64,000 bases of DNA from an uncultured Clostridia bacterium. GTDB taxonomy: Bacteria; Bacillota; Clostridia; Oscillospirales; Oscillospiraceae. The notes beneath the pieces are model-generated. The model ran no database searches and was not told the origin of the DNA. It worked only from the letters and a program-made list of their open reading frames with translations. This document shows, piece by piece, positions 46,542 to 56,544 of the stretch (within the stretch, counting starts at the first letter, position 1; each line of letters starts with the position of its first letter). The position numbers were made by a program, and so were the translations under genes. The stretch covers positions 1 to 64,000 of the forward strand of contig CAMVTO010000007.1 in NCBI GenBank assembly GCA_947170435.1, read 5' to 3'.

Positions 46542-48377
46542 ATGGACAAACGTTTAGAGAGAATCCTGCCCCGCGTGCAGAAGCCCGCCCGCTACGTCGG
46601 CGGGGAATATAACGCGGTCATGAAGGACTTGTCGCAGGTCGATACCCGCGTCGCCTTCTGCTTTCCCGACACCTATGAGATCGGCATGTCCAACCTTGGT
46701 ATGCGCATTCTCTACGGCGTCATGAACAACATGCCCACGGTCTGGTGCGAGCGCTGCTTCCACCCCTGGGGCGACATGGAAGACGAGATGCGCCGCTTAG
46801 GTCTTCCGCTCTACGCGCTGGAGTCCTCCGACCCCATCGGCGCGTTCGATATCATCGCGTTCTCCGTGGGCTACGAGATGGCGTTTCCCGCCATGCTCAA
46901 CATGCTCGACCTCGCGCGCGTCCCGCTGCGAAGCGAAGACCGCCCCGGCCTGACCCCGCTTGTCATCGCGGGCGGCACGGCGATGTACAACTGCGAACCC
47001 ATCGCGGACTTCATCGACTTAGCGCTGCTGGGCGAGGGCGAGGAGCAGCTCCCTGAGCTGATCGAGCTGTACCGTCAGGCAAAGCGGGAGGGCTGGGACA
47101 AGTACACGTTCCTGTGCAAAGCCTGCCATCTGGAGGGCGTGTATGTGCCGAGCCTGTACGACGTGACCTACCATGACGACGGCACCGTTGCCGCCATCAC
47201 GCCGCGCGACGGCGCGCCCGCGCGCATTCGCAAGCGCGTCGTGACCGACATGGACAAGGCGTACTACCTGGCAAAGACCATCGTGCCGAGCACCGAGATC
47301 GTGCAGGATCGCGTGACGCTGGAGCTGTTTCGCGGCTGCATCCGCGGCTGCCGCTTCTGCCAGGCGGGGTACGTCTACCGCCCGGTGCGGAGCCGCTCCA
47401 AGGACCTCTGCGCCGCCTACGCCCGTGCTGCCATCGAGGATTCCGGCTATCAGGAGATGACGCTCTCGTCGCTCTCGACCTCGGATTACCGCCCGCTCGT
47501 CGAGCTGTGCGACGACTTGGAGCCGCTGTGCGAGCGGAAGCATCTCAACCTCTCGCTGCCCTCGCTGCGCGCGGACAACTTCTCCATGGCGCTGATGGAG
47601 CGGCTGCAAAAGGGCCGCAAGACCGGCCTTACCTTCGCGCCGGAGGCGGGCACGCAGCGGCTGCGCGACGCGATCAACAAGAACCTCACCGAGGAGGATC
47701 TGCTGGAATCCTGCCGCCGCGCGTTCGCGGGGGGCTACAGCGCGGTGAAGCTCTACTTCATGCTGGGCCTGCCCACGGAGACGGACGAGGACGTGGCGGG
47801 CATCGCGGACGTCGCCGCCCACGTCATGCACGCGTGGCGCGAGAGCGCAAGCAACAAAAACCGCGGCGTGCGCATCACGGTGTCGACCTCGTGGTTCGTG
47901 CCGAAGCCGCATACGGCGTTCCAGTGGGAGCCGCAGATTTCGATTGAGGAATACGAGCGCCGCGTGGCGCTGCTGCGCGAGCGCATCAACACGAAAACCG
48001 TGACCTACAACTGGCACCCGTCGCCGACGAGCTTCATGGAGGCGGTGATCTCCCGCGGCGACCGGCGGCTGTGCAAGGTGCTGGAGGCCGCGCACCGCAA
48101 GGGCGCGAAGCTCGACGCGTGGGAGGACTATTTCTCGCTCGAGCGCTGGCTGGAGGCATTCGAGGAGTGCGGTCTCGACCCGCATTTCTACGCCAATCGC
48201 CGCCGCGAGCACGGCGAGCTGATGCCGTGGGCGCACATCGACGTGGGCGTGACGGACGCCTATCTCATGCGCGAGCACGACCGGGCGTATGAGGGGATCA
48301 CGACGCCCGACTGCCGCACGCAGTGCAGTGGCTGCGGGGCGAATTGCTTTTGTCCGTGTGACACGGACAAAAAATAA
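46542..48377 (+). CDS. B12-binding/radical SAM protein (TIGR03960-like)
   Basis: A 611-residue enzyme with an N-terminal Rossmann-like cobalamin-binding-type region, then a radical SAM core. The 4Fe-4S cysteines are C266-x3-C270-x2-C273 in GCIRGCRFCQAG. The C-terminus ends in a second cysteine cluster, CSGCGANCFCPC. The family (YgiQ-like) is paired with the DUF2344 protein that follows here; in many genomes the pair is near ribosome or RNase G genes and is thought to modify RNA or a ribosomal component. The ATG at 46542 has no ribosome-binding site. An in-frame copy of the last cysteine segment follows the stop codon. Confidence 0.9.
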   Translation: MDKRLERILPRVQKPARYVGGEYNAVMKDLSQVDTRVAFCFPDTYEIGMSNLGMRILYGVMNNMPTVWCERCFHPWGDMEDEMRRLGLPLYALESSDPIGAFDIIAFSVGYEMAFPAMLNMLDLARVPLRSEDRPGLTPLVIAGGTAMYNCEPIADFIDLALLGEGEEQLPELIELYRQAKREGWDKYTFLCKACHLEGVYVPSLYDVTYHDDGTVAAITPRDGAPARIRKRVVTDMDKAYYLAKTIVPSTEIVQDRVTLELFRGCIRGCRFCQAGYVYRPVRSRSKDLCAAYARAAIEDSGYQEMTLSSLSTSDYRPLVELCDDLEPLCERKHLNLSLPSLRADNFSMALMERLQKGRKTGLTFAPEAGTQRLRDAINKNLTEEDLLESCRRAFAGGYSAVKLYFMLGLPTETDEDVAGIADVAAHVMHAWRESASNKNRGVRITVSTSWFVPKPHTAFQWEPQISIEEYERRVALLRERINTKTVTYNWHPSPTSFMEAVISRGDRRLCKVLEAAHRKGAKLDAWEDYFSLERWLEAFEECGLDPHFYANRRREHGELMPWAHIDVGVTDAYLMREHDRAYEGITTPDCRTQCSGCGANCFCPCDTDKK

Positions 48378-48428
48378 ACGGAGGAGCAACTTTGCACCGG
48401 CTGCGGGGCAAACTGTTTTGGAGACTGT
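48378..48428 (+). pseudogene. Duplicated C-terminal segment after the radical SAM stop
   Basis: Directly after the TAA, the same frame continues as TEEQLCTGCGANCFGDC and a TGA, repeating the CSGCGANCF end of the gene with different codons. A TTTTGTCCGTG/CACGGACAAAA inverted repeat lies at the junction. It looks like the ancestral 3' end displaced by a small insertion or tandem duplication. In another frame a TTG with GGAGGAG upstream opens a 15-codon peptide that ends inside the next gene's start. Confidence 0.5.
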
Positions 48429-48431
48429 TGA

Positions 48432-49094
48432 ATGGCTAAGTTACGTTTATTATTCGTCAAGGAGGAGCAGGCGTCCTACATCTCGCACCTCGACCTGATG
48501 CGCACGTTCCAGCGCGTGTTCCCGCGCGGCGGGCTGGAACTGAAGCACTCGCAGGGCTTCCACCCGCACCCGCTCATCTCCATCGTCCTGCCGCTGCCGG
48601 TGGGGCAGAGCAGCGAGTGCGAGCTGCTGGATTTTGAGGTCGAACAGGACATTGACGGCACGGGCATCGCGGACATGCTCAACACGGGGCTTCCCGCGGG
48701 GCTGCGCGTCCGTGACTGCTATCGCGTGGAGCGTCCCGCCCGCGATCTGGCGTTTCTGCGGGCAAGATTGGAGCTGGACTATGACGACGGCGTGCCGGAC
48801 GGCGCGACGGACCGGCTGCGCGCGCTGTTCGAGCGGGGCGAGGTCTTGGTGGAAAAGCGCACCAAGCACAAGGACTTAGCCCAGATCAACGTCGTGCCGC
48901 TGATCCGCTCGATTGAATGGTCAGAGGCGCCCAACCTCGTCACCGCCGACGTGGTGGTGGCGGCGCAGAACCCGGGGCTGAATCCCGCGCTGCTGGCAAA
49001 CGCCGCGGCGGCGCAGCTGCCGGAGCTGGCGGCGGACTTTGCGCGGGTGAGAAGGCTGGAGCTGTACGATGGGGAACTGAATATCTTTCGTTGA
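48432..49094 (+). CDS. TIGR03936/DUF2344 radical SAM-linked protein
   Basis: A 220-residue protein matching the DUF2344 family, which is encoded next to or fused with the preceding radical SAM enzyme. The N-terminal LRLLFVKEEQASYISHLDLM and KHSQGFHPHPLIS segments are characteristic. It is presumed to be a substrate-handling subunit; the reaction is unknown. ATG 48432 has TTGGAG about 10 nt upstream and lies 54 nt after the radical SAM stop. Confidence 0.9.
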   Translation: MAKLRLLFVKEEQASYISHLDLMRTFQRVFPRGGLELKHSQGFHPHPLISIVLPLPVGQSSECELLDFEVEQDIDGTGIADMLNTGLPAGLRVRDCYRVERPARDLAFLRARLELDYDDGVPDGATDRLRALFERGEVLVEKRTKHKDLAQINVVPLIRSIEWSEAPNLVTADVVVAAQNPGLNPALLANAAAAQLPELAADFARVRRLELYDGELNIFR

Positions 49095-49145
49095 AGAACG
49101 AGCTTTCTTGAAACCGTTTTTTCTCTTTTCCTGAAAGAGCGATTC

Positions 49146-49597
49146 TGACACCGCCTTTTCTCTTTCCTCTTGCGGAAAGAGAAAACACGGTTCTTTCCCA
49201 AAAGAGAAAGACGCTTACGCACTGCCGCGTGAGCGTCTTTTTTTCCGCGCAGTACGATACGCTGTTTTGTCCGAACGTCGCATGGACTTCCCTCGTATGC
49301 GGCTCCCCGCCGCCCCGCCGTGTTCAAGGAAGAGCCTTGTACGTCGTTCGTTTTGATGCGACGCTGATGCGACTTTGATGCGACTGGGAATGGCAGCCAT
49401 TCCACATCCCAAGGCCGCCGCAAGAGGTGCATCGTCAAGTTCTGAATGTCAAACAGCGTACCGTACATGGAACGCCCCATCTCAATCACCAAGAACCCTC
49501 CCCCAAAAAGGAAGTCCAGAAACCATTGGTTTCTGGCAGCGTTTTGGTCACTTTGCCGCTGTGGGCAAAGTGACTCGCTCCGCAGAGCGAAACTCAC
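49146..49597 (-). repeat. Palindromic dispersed element, copy 3 (inverted)
   Basis: Begins TGACACCGCC with the TTTTCTCTTTC hairpin, continues through ACGCTGTTTTGTCCGAACGTCG and CCCCGCCGCCCCGCCGTGT, and ends with the CCAGAAACC/GGTTTCTGG and CACTTTGCC/GGCAAAGTG hairpins shared with copy 2. It occupies most of the 598-nt gap before ddl. Confidence 0.72.
49207..49244 (+). terminator. Terminator after the DUF2344 gene, inside repeat copy 3
   Basis: Stem AAAGACGCTTACGC/GCGTGAGCGTCTTT (one G-T pair) with a 6-nt loop and a T-run. Confidence 0.85.
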
Positions 49598-49606
49598 TTT
49601 GAATAC

Positions 49607-49635
49607 TTGTAATTTATAGATAGATGTGGTAAAGT
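49607..49635 (+). promoter_or_regulatory. Promoter of the ddl operon
   Basis: TTGTAA, 17-nt spacer, TAAAGT, immediately after repeat copy 3. Confidence 0.6.
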
Positions 49636-49692
49636 ATCGGATGCTAAAATAGGATAAGTATGAAAATGATCTCAGAAAGGCGGAATCCCATC

Positions 49693-50745
49693 TTGAAAAT
49701 CGTAGTACTCGCGGGCGGGCTGAGCATGGAGCGCAACGTCTCGCTTTCCTCCGGCAATAAGGTCTGCCGCGCCCTGCGCGCGCGCGGACATCAGGCCATT
49801 CTGGTGGATATGTTCTTAGGCTTGGAGGGCTATACCGGCTCTCTCGACGATATCTTCGCCGCGCCCGACGGGCTGTGCGGCGACTTCACCGTGGCGAAGG
49901 AGGAGCCTGATCTCGACGCCGTGCGCGCGAGCCGCGGCGATCAGAGCGCCAACCTGTTCGGCCAGGGCGTCATCGACGTGTGCAAAATGGCGGACGTGGT
50001 GTTCCTCGCGCTCCACGGCACCTGCGGCGAGGACGGGCGCGTGCAGGCGGCGTTCGACCTGCTCGGCATCCCCTACACCGGCAGCGGCTACTTAGGCAGC
50101 GCCATCGCCATGGACAAGGACCTCACCAAGCGCCTCGTCGCCGACAAGGTCATCACCCCGCGCTGGCGCGTCGTGACCTGCACCGAGGACGAGGTGGACG
50201 CGCTCGCGGAGGAGACGCGCCTTCCCTGCGTGGTGAAGCCCATCGCGAGCGGCTCCTCCATCGGCGTGTCCATCGCCAAGGATCTGCCCGCCCTCAAATC
50301 GGCGCTGCGCGACTGTCTTGCTTACGGCAACCGCGTGATTCTGGAGCAGTACGTCAAGGGTCGCGAAATTCAGGTCGGCGTGTTCGCGGGCCGGGCGATG
50401 CCCTCCATCGAGATCGTACCCAAGGAGGGTTTTTACGACTACGAAAACAAGTATCAGGCGGGCGCGGCGGAGGAATTCTGCCCCGCGCCCATCCCCGCGG
50501 CGTGGGAGCGCAACCTGCGCGAGGCGGCGGAGACGGTGTTCAAGACCATCGGCCTGACGGTCTACTCCCGCGCGGACTTCATCGTGACCGCCGACGGCAC
50601 GCCGTACTTCCTCGAGATCAACACGCTGCCCGGCATGACGCCCACGAGCCTCGTCCCGCAGGAGGCGGCGGCGATGGGCATGAGCTATGAGGATCTGTGC
50701 GAAGCCATCGTGGAGGAATCCCTGAAAGCGAGGAAAAACGCATGA
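49693..50745 (+). CDS. ddl: D-alanine--D-alanine ligase
   Basis: A 350-residue ATP-grasp enzyme joining two D-alanines for the peptidoglycan stem peptide. Motifs: VVLAGGLSMERNVSL at the start, ALHGTCGEDGRVQ, YTGSGYLGSAIAMDK, PCVVKPIASGSSIGVS and FLEINTLPGMTPTS. I place the start at TTG 49693 because the family N-terminus (MKIVVLAGG) begins there and AAAGGCGG lies 9 nt upstream; an ATG at 49660 with AGGA would add 11 residues. Its stop overlaps the start of murF, so the two wall enzymes are cotranslated. Confidence 0.95.
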   Translation: MKIVVLAGGLSMERNVSLSSGNKVCRALRARGHQAILVDMFLGLEGYTGSLDDIFAAPDGLCGDFTVAKEEPDLDAVRASRGDQSANLFGQGVIDVCKMADVVFLALHGTCGEDGRVQAAFDLLGIPYTGSGYLGSAIAMDKDLTKRLVADKVITPRWRVVTCTEDEVDALAEETRLPCVVKPIASGSSIGVSIAKDLPALKSALRDCLAYGNRVILEQYVKGREIQVGVFAGRAMPSIEIVPKEGFYDYENKYQAGAAEEFCPAPIPAAWERNLREAAETVFKTIGLTVYSRADFIVTADGTPYFLEINTLPGMTPTSLVPQEAAAMGMSYEDLCEAIVEESLKARKNA

Positions 50746-52078
50746 AGGCAATTTCCGTAACAGACCTGCTCCGCGCCGTACACGGCGAGCTGCTGCAAGG
50801 CGGCGCGTCGGAGTTTGCCGCCGTCTCCACCGACAGCCGCACCGTCCCTGACGGCGCGCTCTTTATCCCCATCGTGGGCGAGACCTTCGACGGCCACCGC
50901 TTCATCGACAACGCATTGAACGCGGGCGCGGCGGGCTGCCTGTGCGCGCGCGTGCCGGAGGCGCTGCTCCCCGGCAGGTTCTACGTCCGCGTCGCGGACA
51001 CGACCGTTGCCTACAAAGACCTCGCGGCGTGGTATCGCGCACAGTTCGACATCCCCGTGGTGCAGGTGACCGGCAGCGTCGGCAAGACCACCACCAAGGA
51101 GATGATCGCCTCGGTGCTGTCCCAGAAATATAAGACGCTCAAGACCGAGGCGAACTTCAACAACGAGATCGGCACGCCCATGACGCTGCTGCGCCTCGAC
51201 GAGACTTACGAGGCGGCGGTCATCGAGACCGGCATGGATCGCGCGGGGCAGATCCGCTACCTCGGCGAGATGGTGAAGCCAACGGTCGCGGTCATCACCA
51301 ACATCGGGGATATGCACATCGAGTATCTTGGCTCGCGGGAGGGCATCTTCCGCGCCAAGTGCGAGATCTTCGAGAATCTTGCCGCCGACGGCGTCGCGGT
51401 TTTGAACGGCGACGACGAGTGGCTGGGCCGCGTCTGTCTCCCGCAGGAAATCGTCACCGTCGGTACGATGGCGCATTGCGCCGCGCGCGTGACGGACGTG
51501 GTAGATCGCGGCATCGACGGCGTAAGCTGCGTCGTGACGACGAACAAGGCGCGGTACGAATTGCAGATCCCCGCGCCGGGCGCGCACATGATCTATCCCG
51601 CGTCCACCGCCGTCGCCGTGGGCGAGGCGCTGGGGCTAAGCGTGGACGAGATCACCCGCGGCGTCGCCGCCTACGAGCCGGCGGGCGCGCGGATGCGCGT
51701 GGTGAACCTGCCCGACAACCGCCGGCTCCTCGACGACTGCTATAACGCCGGTCCCCAGTCGATGGCGGCGTCGCTCCGCGTGCTGGGGAGCAGCAGCGGC
51801 CATACCGTCGCCGTGCTCGGCGACATGGCGGAGCTGGGCGAATTGACTGTGCGCGCGCACCGCGAGATGGGCGCACTTGCGAAGTCCCTCGGCATCGGCA
51901 GGGTGATCGCCGTGGGCCGCAAGGCAAAGGACCTCGCCGACGCCGCGGAGGGCGAGTGGTACGCCACGGTGGACGAGGCCATGCCCGCGATCAAGGGCGC
52001 GTTCGCGCCGGACACGGCGATGCTGGTCAAGGCGTCGCACTCCATGCATTTTGAAAAAATCACAGAGGAACTCACGAA

Positions 52079-52082
<4 letters not shown>
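50742..52082 (+). CDS. murF: UDP-N-acetylmuramoyl-tripeptide--D-Ala-D-Ala ligase (MurF)
   Basis: A 446-residue Mur ligase that adds the Ddl product to UDP-MurNAc-tripeptide. Visible features are the N-terminal STDSRTVPDGALFIPIVGE segment, P-loop VTGSVGKTTTKEM (about 108-120), NFNNEIGTPMTLL, and the C-terminal DDCYNAGPQSMAASL and LGDMAELGE motifs. The ATG overlaps the ddl stop (ATGA) and its own stop overlaps the ABC-F start, so the run is one operon. Confidence 0.96.
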
Positions 52083-53964
<1,882 letters not shown>

Positions 53965-53968
<4 letters not shown>

Positions 53969-54747
53969 AAAAGACGCAAAAGCTGCTCTGGTACGCCGCG
54001 GCGGTGTGCGCGGTGCTGGGGATGCTGTGTACGCGGATTCCGGGGCTGCGGTTCTCCGCGCTGCTCGCGTGGTGCGCCTGCGCCGCGCTGATCGTCTTTG
54101 CCGCGCTGACGCTGCTGGCGGCGAAGCGCCCGTGGGCGAAGTGGGCGCGGCGCGTGCTCCTCGCGCTCGTGTGCGCGGGGCTGGTGTTCTTCATCGGCCT
54201 CGAGGCGGCGATCGTCTCCGGCGCCAAACGGGGGTTTGAGCCGGACGCGGACGGTGCGCCGGTTTCCTGCGTGATCGTGCTCGGCGCGGGCGTCAACGGC
54301 ACCGAGCCGTCGCTGATGCTCTGGTCGCGGCTGGAGAAAACACTCGATTACATCGCGGACAAGCCTGACGTCCCCATCATCGTCAGCGGCTCGCAGGGGC
54401 AGGGGGAGGACATCTCCGAGGCGGAGTGCATGTACCGCTACCTCACCGCCCATGGCGTGGACGAAGCGCGCGTGTGGAAGGAGGAGCGGGCGACCAGCAC
54501 GCGCACCAACTTTCAGCGCTCCTATGAGCTGATGGCGGCGCGGGGCGTCACGGGCGACTTCGCCTACGTCACCAACGACTACCATGTGTACCGCGCGGGG
54601 ATGCTGGCGGACACGGGCGCGGCGCACGGCGTCGCGGCGCGCCTGCCGCGGGGCGCCTACTATGACGCGCTGACGCTCAACTACTATGTGCGCGAGGCGT
54701 TCGCGCTGGCGAACGAACTCTTTTTGAGGGTGGATCTGGACGTATGA
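53965..54747 (+). CDS. DUF218/YdcF-SanA-type membrane protein
   Basis: A 260-residue protein with three N-terminal hydrophobic segments (about 8-25, 30-52 and 63-83) and an outer DUF218 domain. The domain motifs are CVIVLGAGVNG, VSGSQGQGEDISEAECMYRY and TSTRTNFQRS. Members affect wall precursor or envelope homeostasis, but no reaction is established. The gene overlaps both neighbours by 4 nt (ATGA), tying it to the ddl-murF operon. Confidence 0.87.
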
Positions 54748-55292
54748 ACAACGACATTTTATGCATTTATTACTCCCGCACCGGCAAGACCCGGAAGGTC
54801 ATGGAGGAGATCGCCACGGCACTGGACTGCCCGCTGCTGGAGCTGCACGACCACGCGCATCGCAGCGGGGCGATGGGCTGGCTGCGCTGCGGCCTCGACG
54901 CCATGCGCAAAAAGACCAACGCCATCAACCGCATCGAGACCGAACAGCTGCTTTGGAAGTATAAGCTGGTGATCCTCGGCACGCCGGTGTGGGCGGGGCG
55001 CTGCTCGAGCGTCATGCGCGCGTTTTTGAAGCGCCGCGGCCTGGAGCTGGACGAGGTGGCGTACGTCATCACGCACTCGAGCGACGAGCCGTACCGCGAG
55101 GTGTTCGATCAGATGGACACATACCTCGAAAGCCCGCATGTGGCGGAGGTGTCGCTGCGGCCCGGCTCGGCGGGTTATATCTTCTGGCGCGACCAGTTCC
55201 TCAAGACCTGCGCGGACTTTGCGGGCTGCAAGCTGCTGCCGATCCCCGGAGAGGACGAGAGCAATGCATCGGAGAACAAGGAGACGGAGTAA
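54744..55292 (+). CDS. Flavodoxin-family protein
   Basis: A 182-residue single-domain flavodoxin-like protein. The FMN phosphate loop YSRTGKTRKV lies near residues 8-17, and GTPVWAGRCSSVMRAFL near 73-89 is the flavin-ring loop. It is probably an electron carrier or small NAD(P)H-dependent reductase; the acidic tail (EDESNASENKE) is unusual. The start overlaps the previous stop, and prfA starts 3 nt after its stop. Confidence 0.87.
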   Translation: MNNDILCIYYSRTGKTRKVMEEIATALDCPLLELHDHAHRSGAMGWLRCGLDAMRKKTNAINRIETEQLLWKYKLVILGTPVWAGRCSSVMRAFLKRRGLELDEVAYVITHSSDEPYREVFDQMDTYLESPHVAEVSLRPGSAGYIFWRDQFLKTCADFAGCKLLPIPGEDESNASENKETE

Positions 55293-55295
55293 GCC

Positions 55296-56366
55296 ATGTG
55301 GGAAAAATTGCAGGATCTGGAGCGGCGCTACGCCGAGATCGGCGAGCTGCTGGAGATCCCGGAGATCTACGGCGATCCCGTGCAGCTCAAAAAGCTGACG
55401 CGGGAGCAGAAGGAGCTGGAGGCCGTCGTCACGGCGTACCGCGCGTACCGGCAGGCGGAGGCGACCATCGCGGAGTCGGAGGAGCTGCTCTCCGACCCGG
55501 AGCTTGCCGACATGGCGCGCGAGGAGCTGAAGGAGGCCAAGGCGGCGCGCGAGCGGCTCTATGACGAGCTGCGCATCCTGCTGCTGCCCCGCGATCCGAA
55601 CGACGGGAAAAACGTCATCATGGAGCTGCGCGGCGGCGTCGGCGGGGAGGAGAGCGCCCTGTTTGCCGGCGATCTCTACCGGATGTACTCGATGTACGCC
55701 GAGAAGCGCGGCTGGAAGATCGAGCTGATGAACTATAACGACACCGAGCTTGGCGGCGTCAAGGAGGCCGACTTCGTGGTGAGCGGCGACGGCGCGTACT
55801 CGCGATTGAAGTACGAGTCCGGCGTCCACCGCGTCCAGCGCGTGCCGGAGACCGAGTCCGGCGGGCGCGTCCACACCTCCACCGCCACCGTGGCGGTGCT
55901 GCCGGAGATGGAGACGGTCGACGTCGATCTTCGCGAGGAGGACATCGAGATGCAGGTCTATCGCGCTTCCGGCGCGGGCGGCCAGCACGTCAACAAGACC
56001 AGCTCCGCCGTGCGCCTGATCCACAAGCCCACCGGCATCGTGGTTTCCTGTCAGGAGGAGCGCTCGCAGGTGCAGAACCGCGCCAAGTGTATGCAGATGC
56101 TCGCGAGCAAGCTCTATGAGATCGAACAGCAGCGCGTCGAGGGCGCGATCACGAGCGAGCGCCGCGCGCAGGTGGGCACCGGTATGCGCAACGAGCGCAT
56201 CCGCACCTACAACTTCCCCCAGAACCGCGTCACCGACCACCGGCTGACGGGGGAGACGAAGAACTTCAACATCGACGCCGTCATCAACGGCGACTTAGAC
56301 CCCATCATCGACGCGCTGACGATGCAGTACCAGGCGGCGGCGCTCGCCAACGAGAGCGCTCTTTGA
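55296..56366 (+). CDS. prfA: Peptide chain release factor 1
   Basis: A 356-residue class I release factor that reads UAA and UAG and triggers peptide release. GGQ is at 228-230 in SGAGGQHVN. The stop-recognition tripeptide is P184-E185-T186 (the PxT of RF1, not the SPF of RF2), in RVPETESGGRVHTS. Length is normal. It is the last gene of the ddl operon; repeat copy 4 follows 14 nt after the stop. Confidence 0.96.
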   Translation: MWEKLQDLERRYAEIGELLEIPEIYGDPVQLKKLTREQKELEAVVTAYRAYRQAEATIAESEELLSDPELADMAREELKEAKAARERLYDELRILLLPRDPNDGKNVIMELRGGVGGEESALFAGDLYRMYSMYAEKRGWKIELMNYNDTELGGVKEADFVVSGDGAYSRLKYESGVHRVQRVPETESGGRVHTSTATVAVLPEMETVDVDLREEDIEMQVYRASGAGGQHVNKTSSAVRLIHKPTGIVVSCQEERSQVQNRAKCMQMLASKLYEIEQQRVEGAITSERRAQVGTGMRNERIRTYNFPQNRVTDHRLTGETKNFNIDAVINGDLDPIIDALTMQYQAAALANESAL

Positions 56367-56380
56367 AAGAGAGCGTTTCC

Positions 56381-56535
56381 TGACACCGCCTTTTCTCTTT
56401 CCTGCTGAAAGAGAAAACGCGGTTTCAGACTTCCCCAAAAGAGAAAGGGCTTAACGGAAGTGCCTGCCCAATTACGTCGTAAGCCGACTGACTTCCCTCG
56501 ATTGCGGCTCCCCGCCGCCCCGCTGCCCATCAAGG
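56381..56535 (-). repeat. Palindromic dispersed element, copy 4 (truncated)
   Basis: TGACACCGCC, the TTTTCTCTTT/AAAGAGAAAA hairpin, GCGGTTTCAGACTTCCCC, then the core CGGCTCCCCGCCGCCCCGC. The CAAGGAA of the core supplies the ribosome-binding site of the next gene. The other half of the element is missing. Confidence 0.7.
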
Positions 56536-56544
56536 AACAATCAT

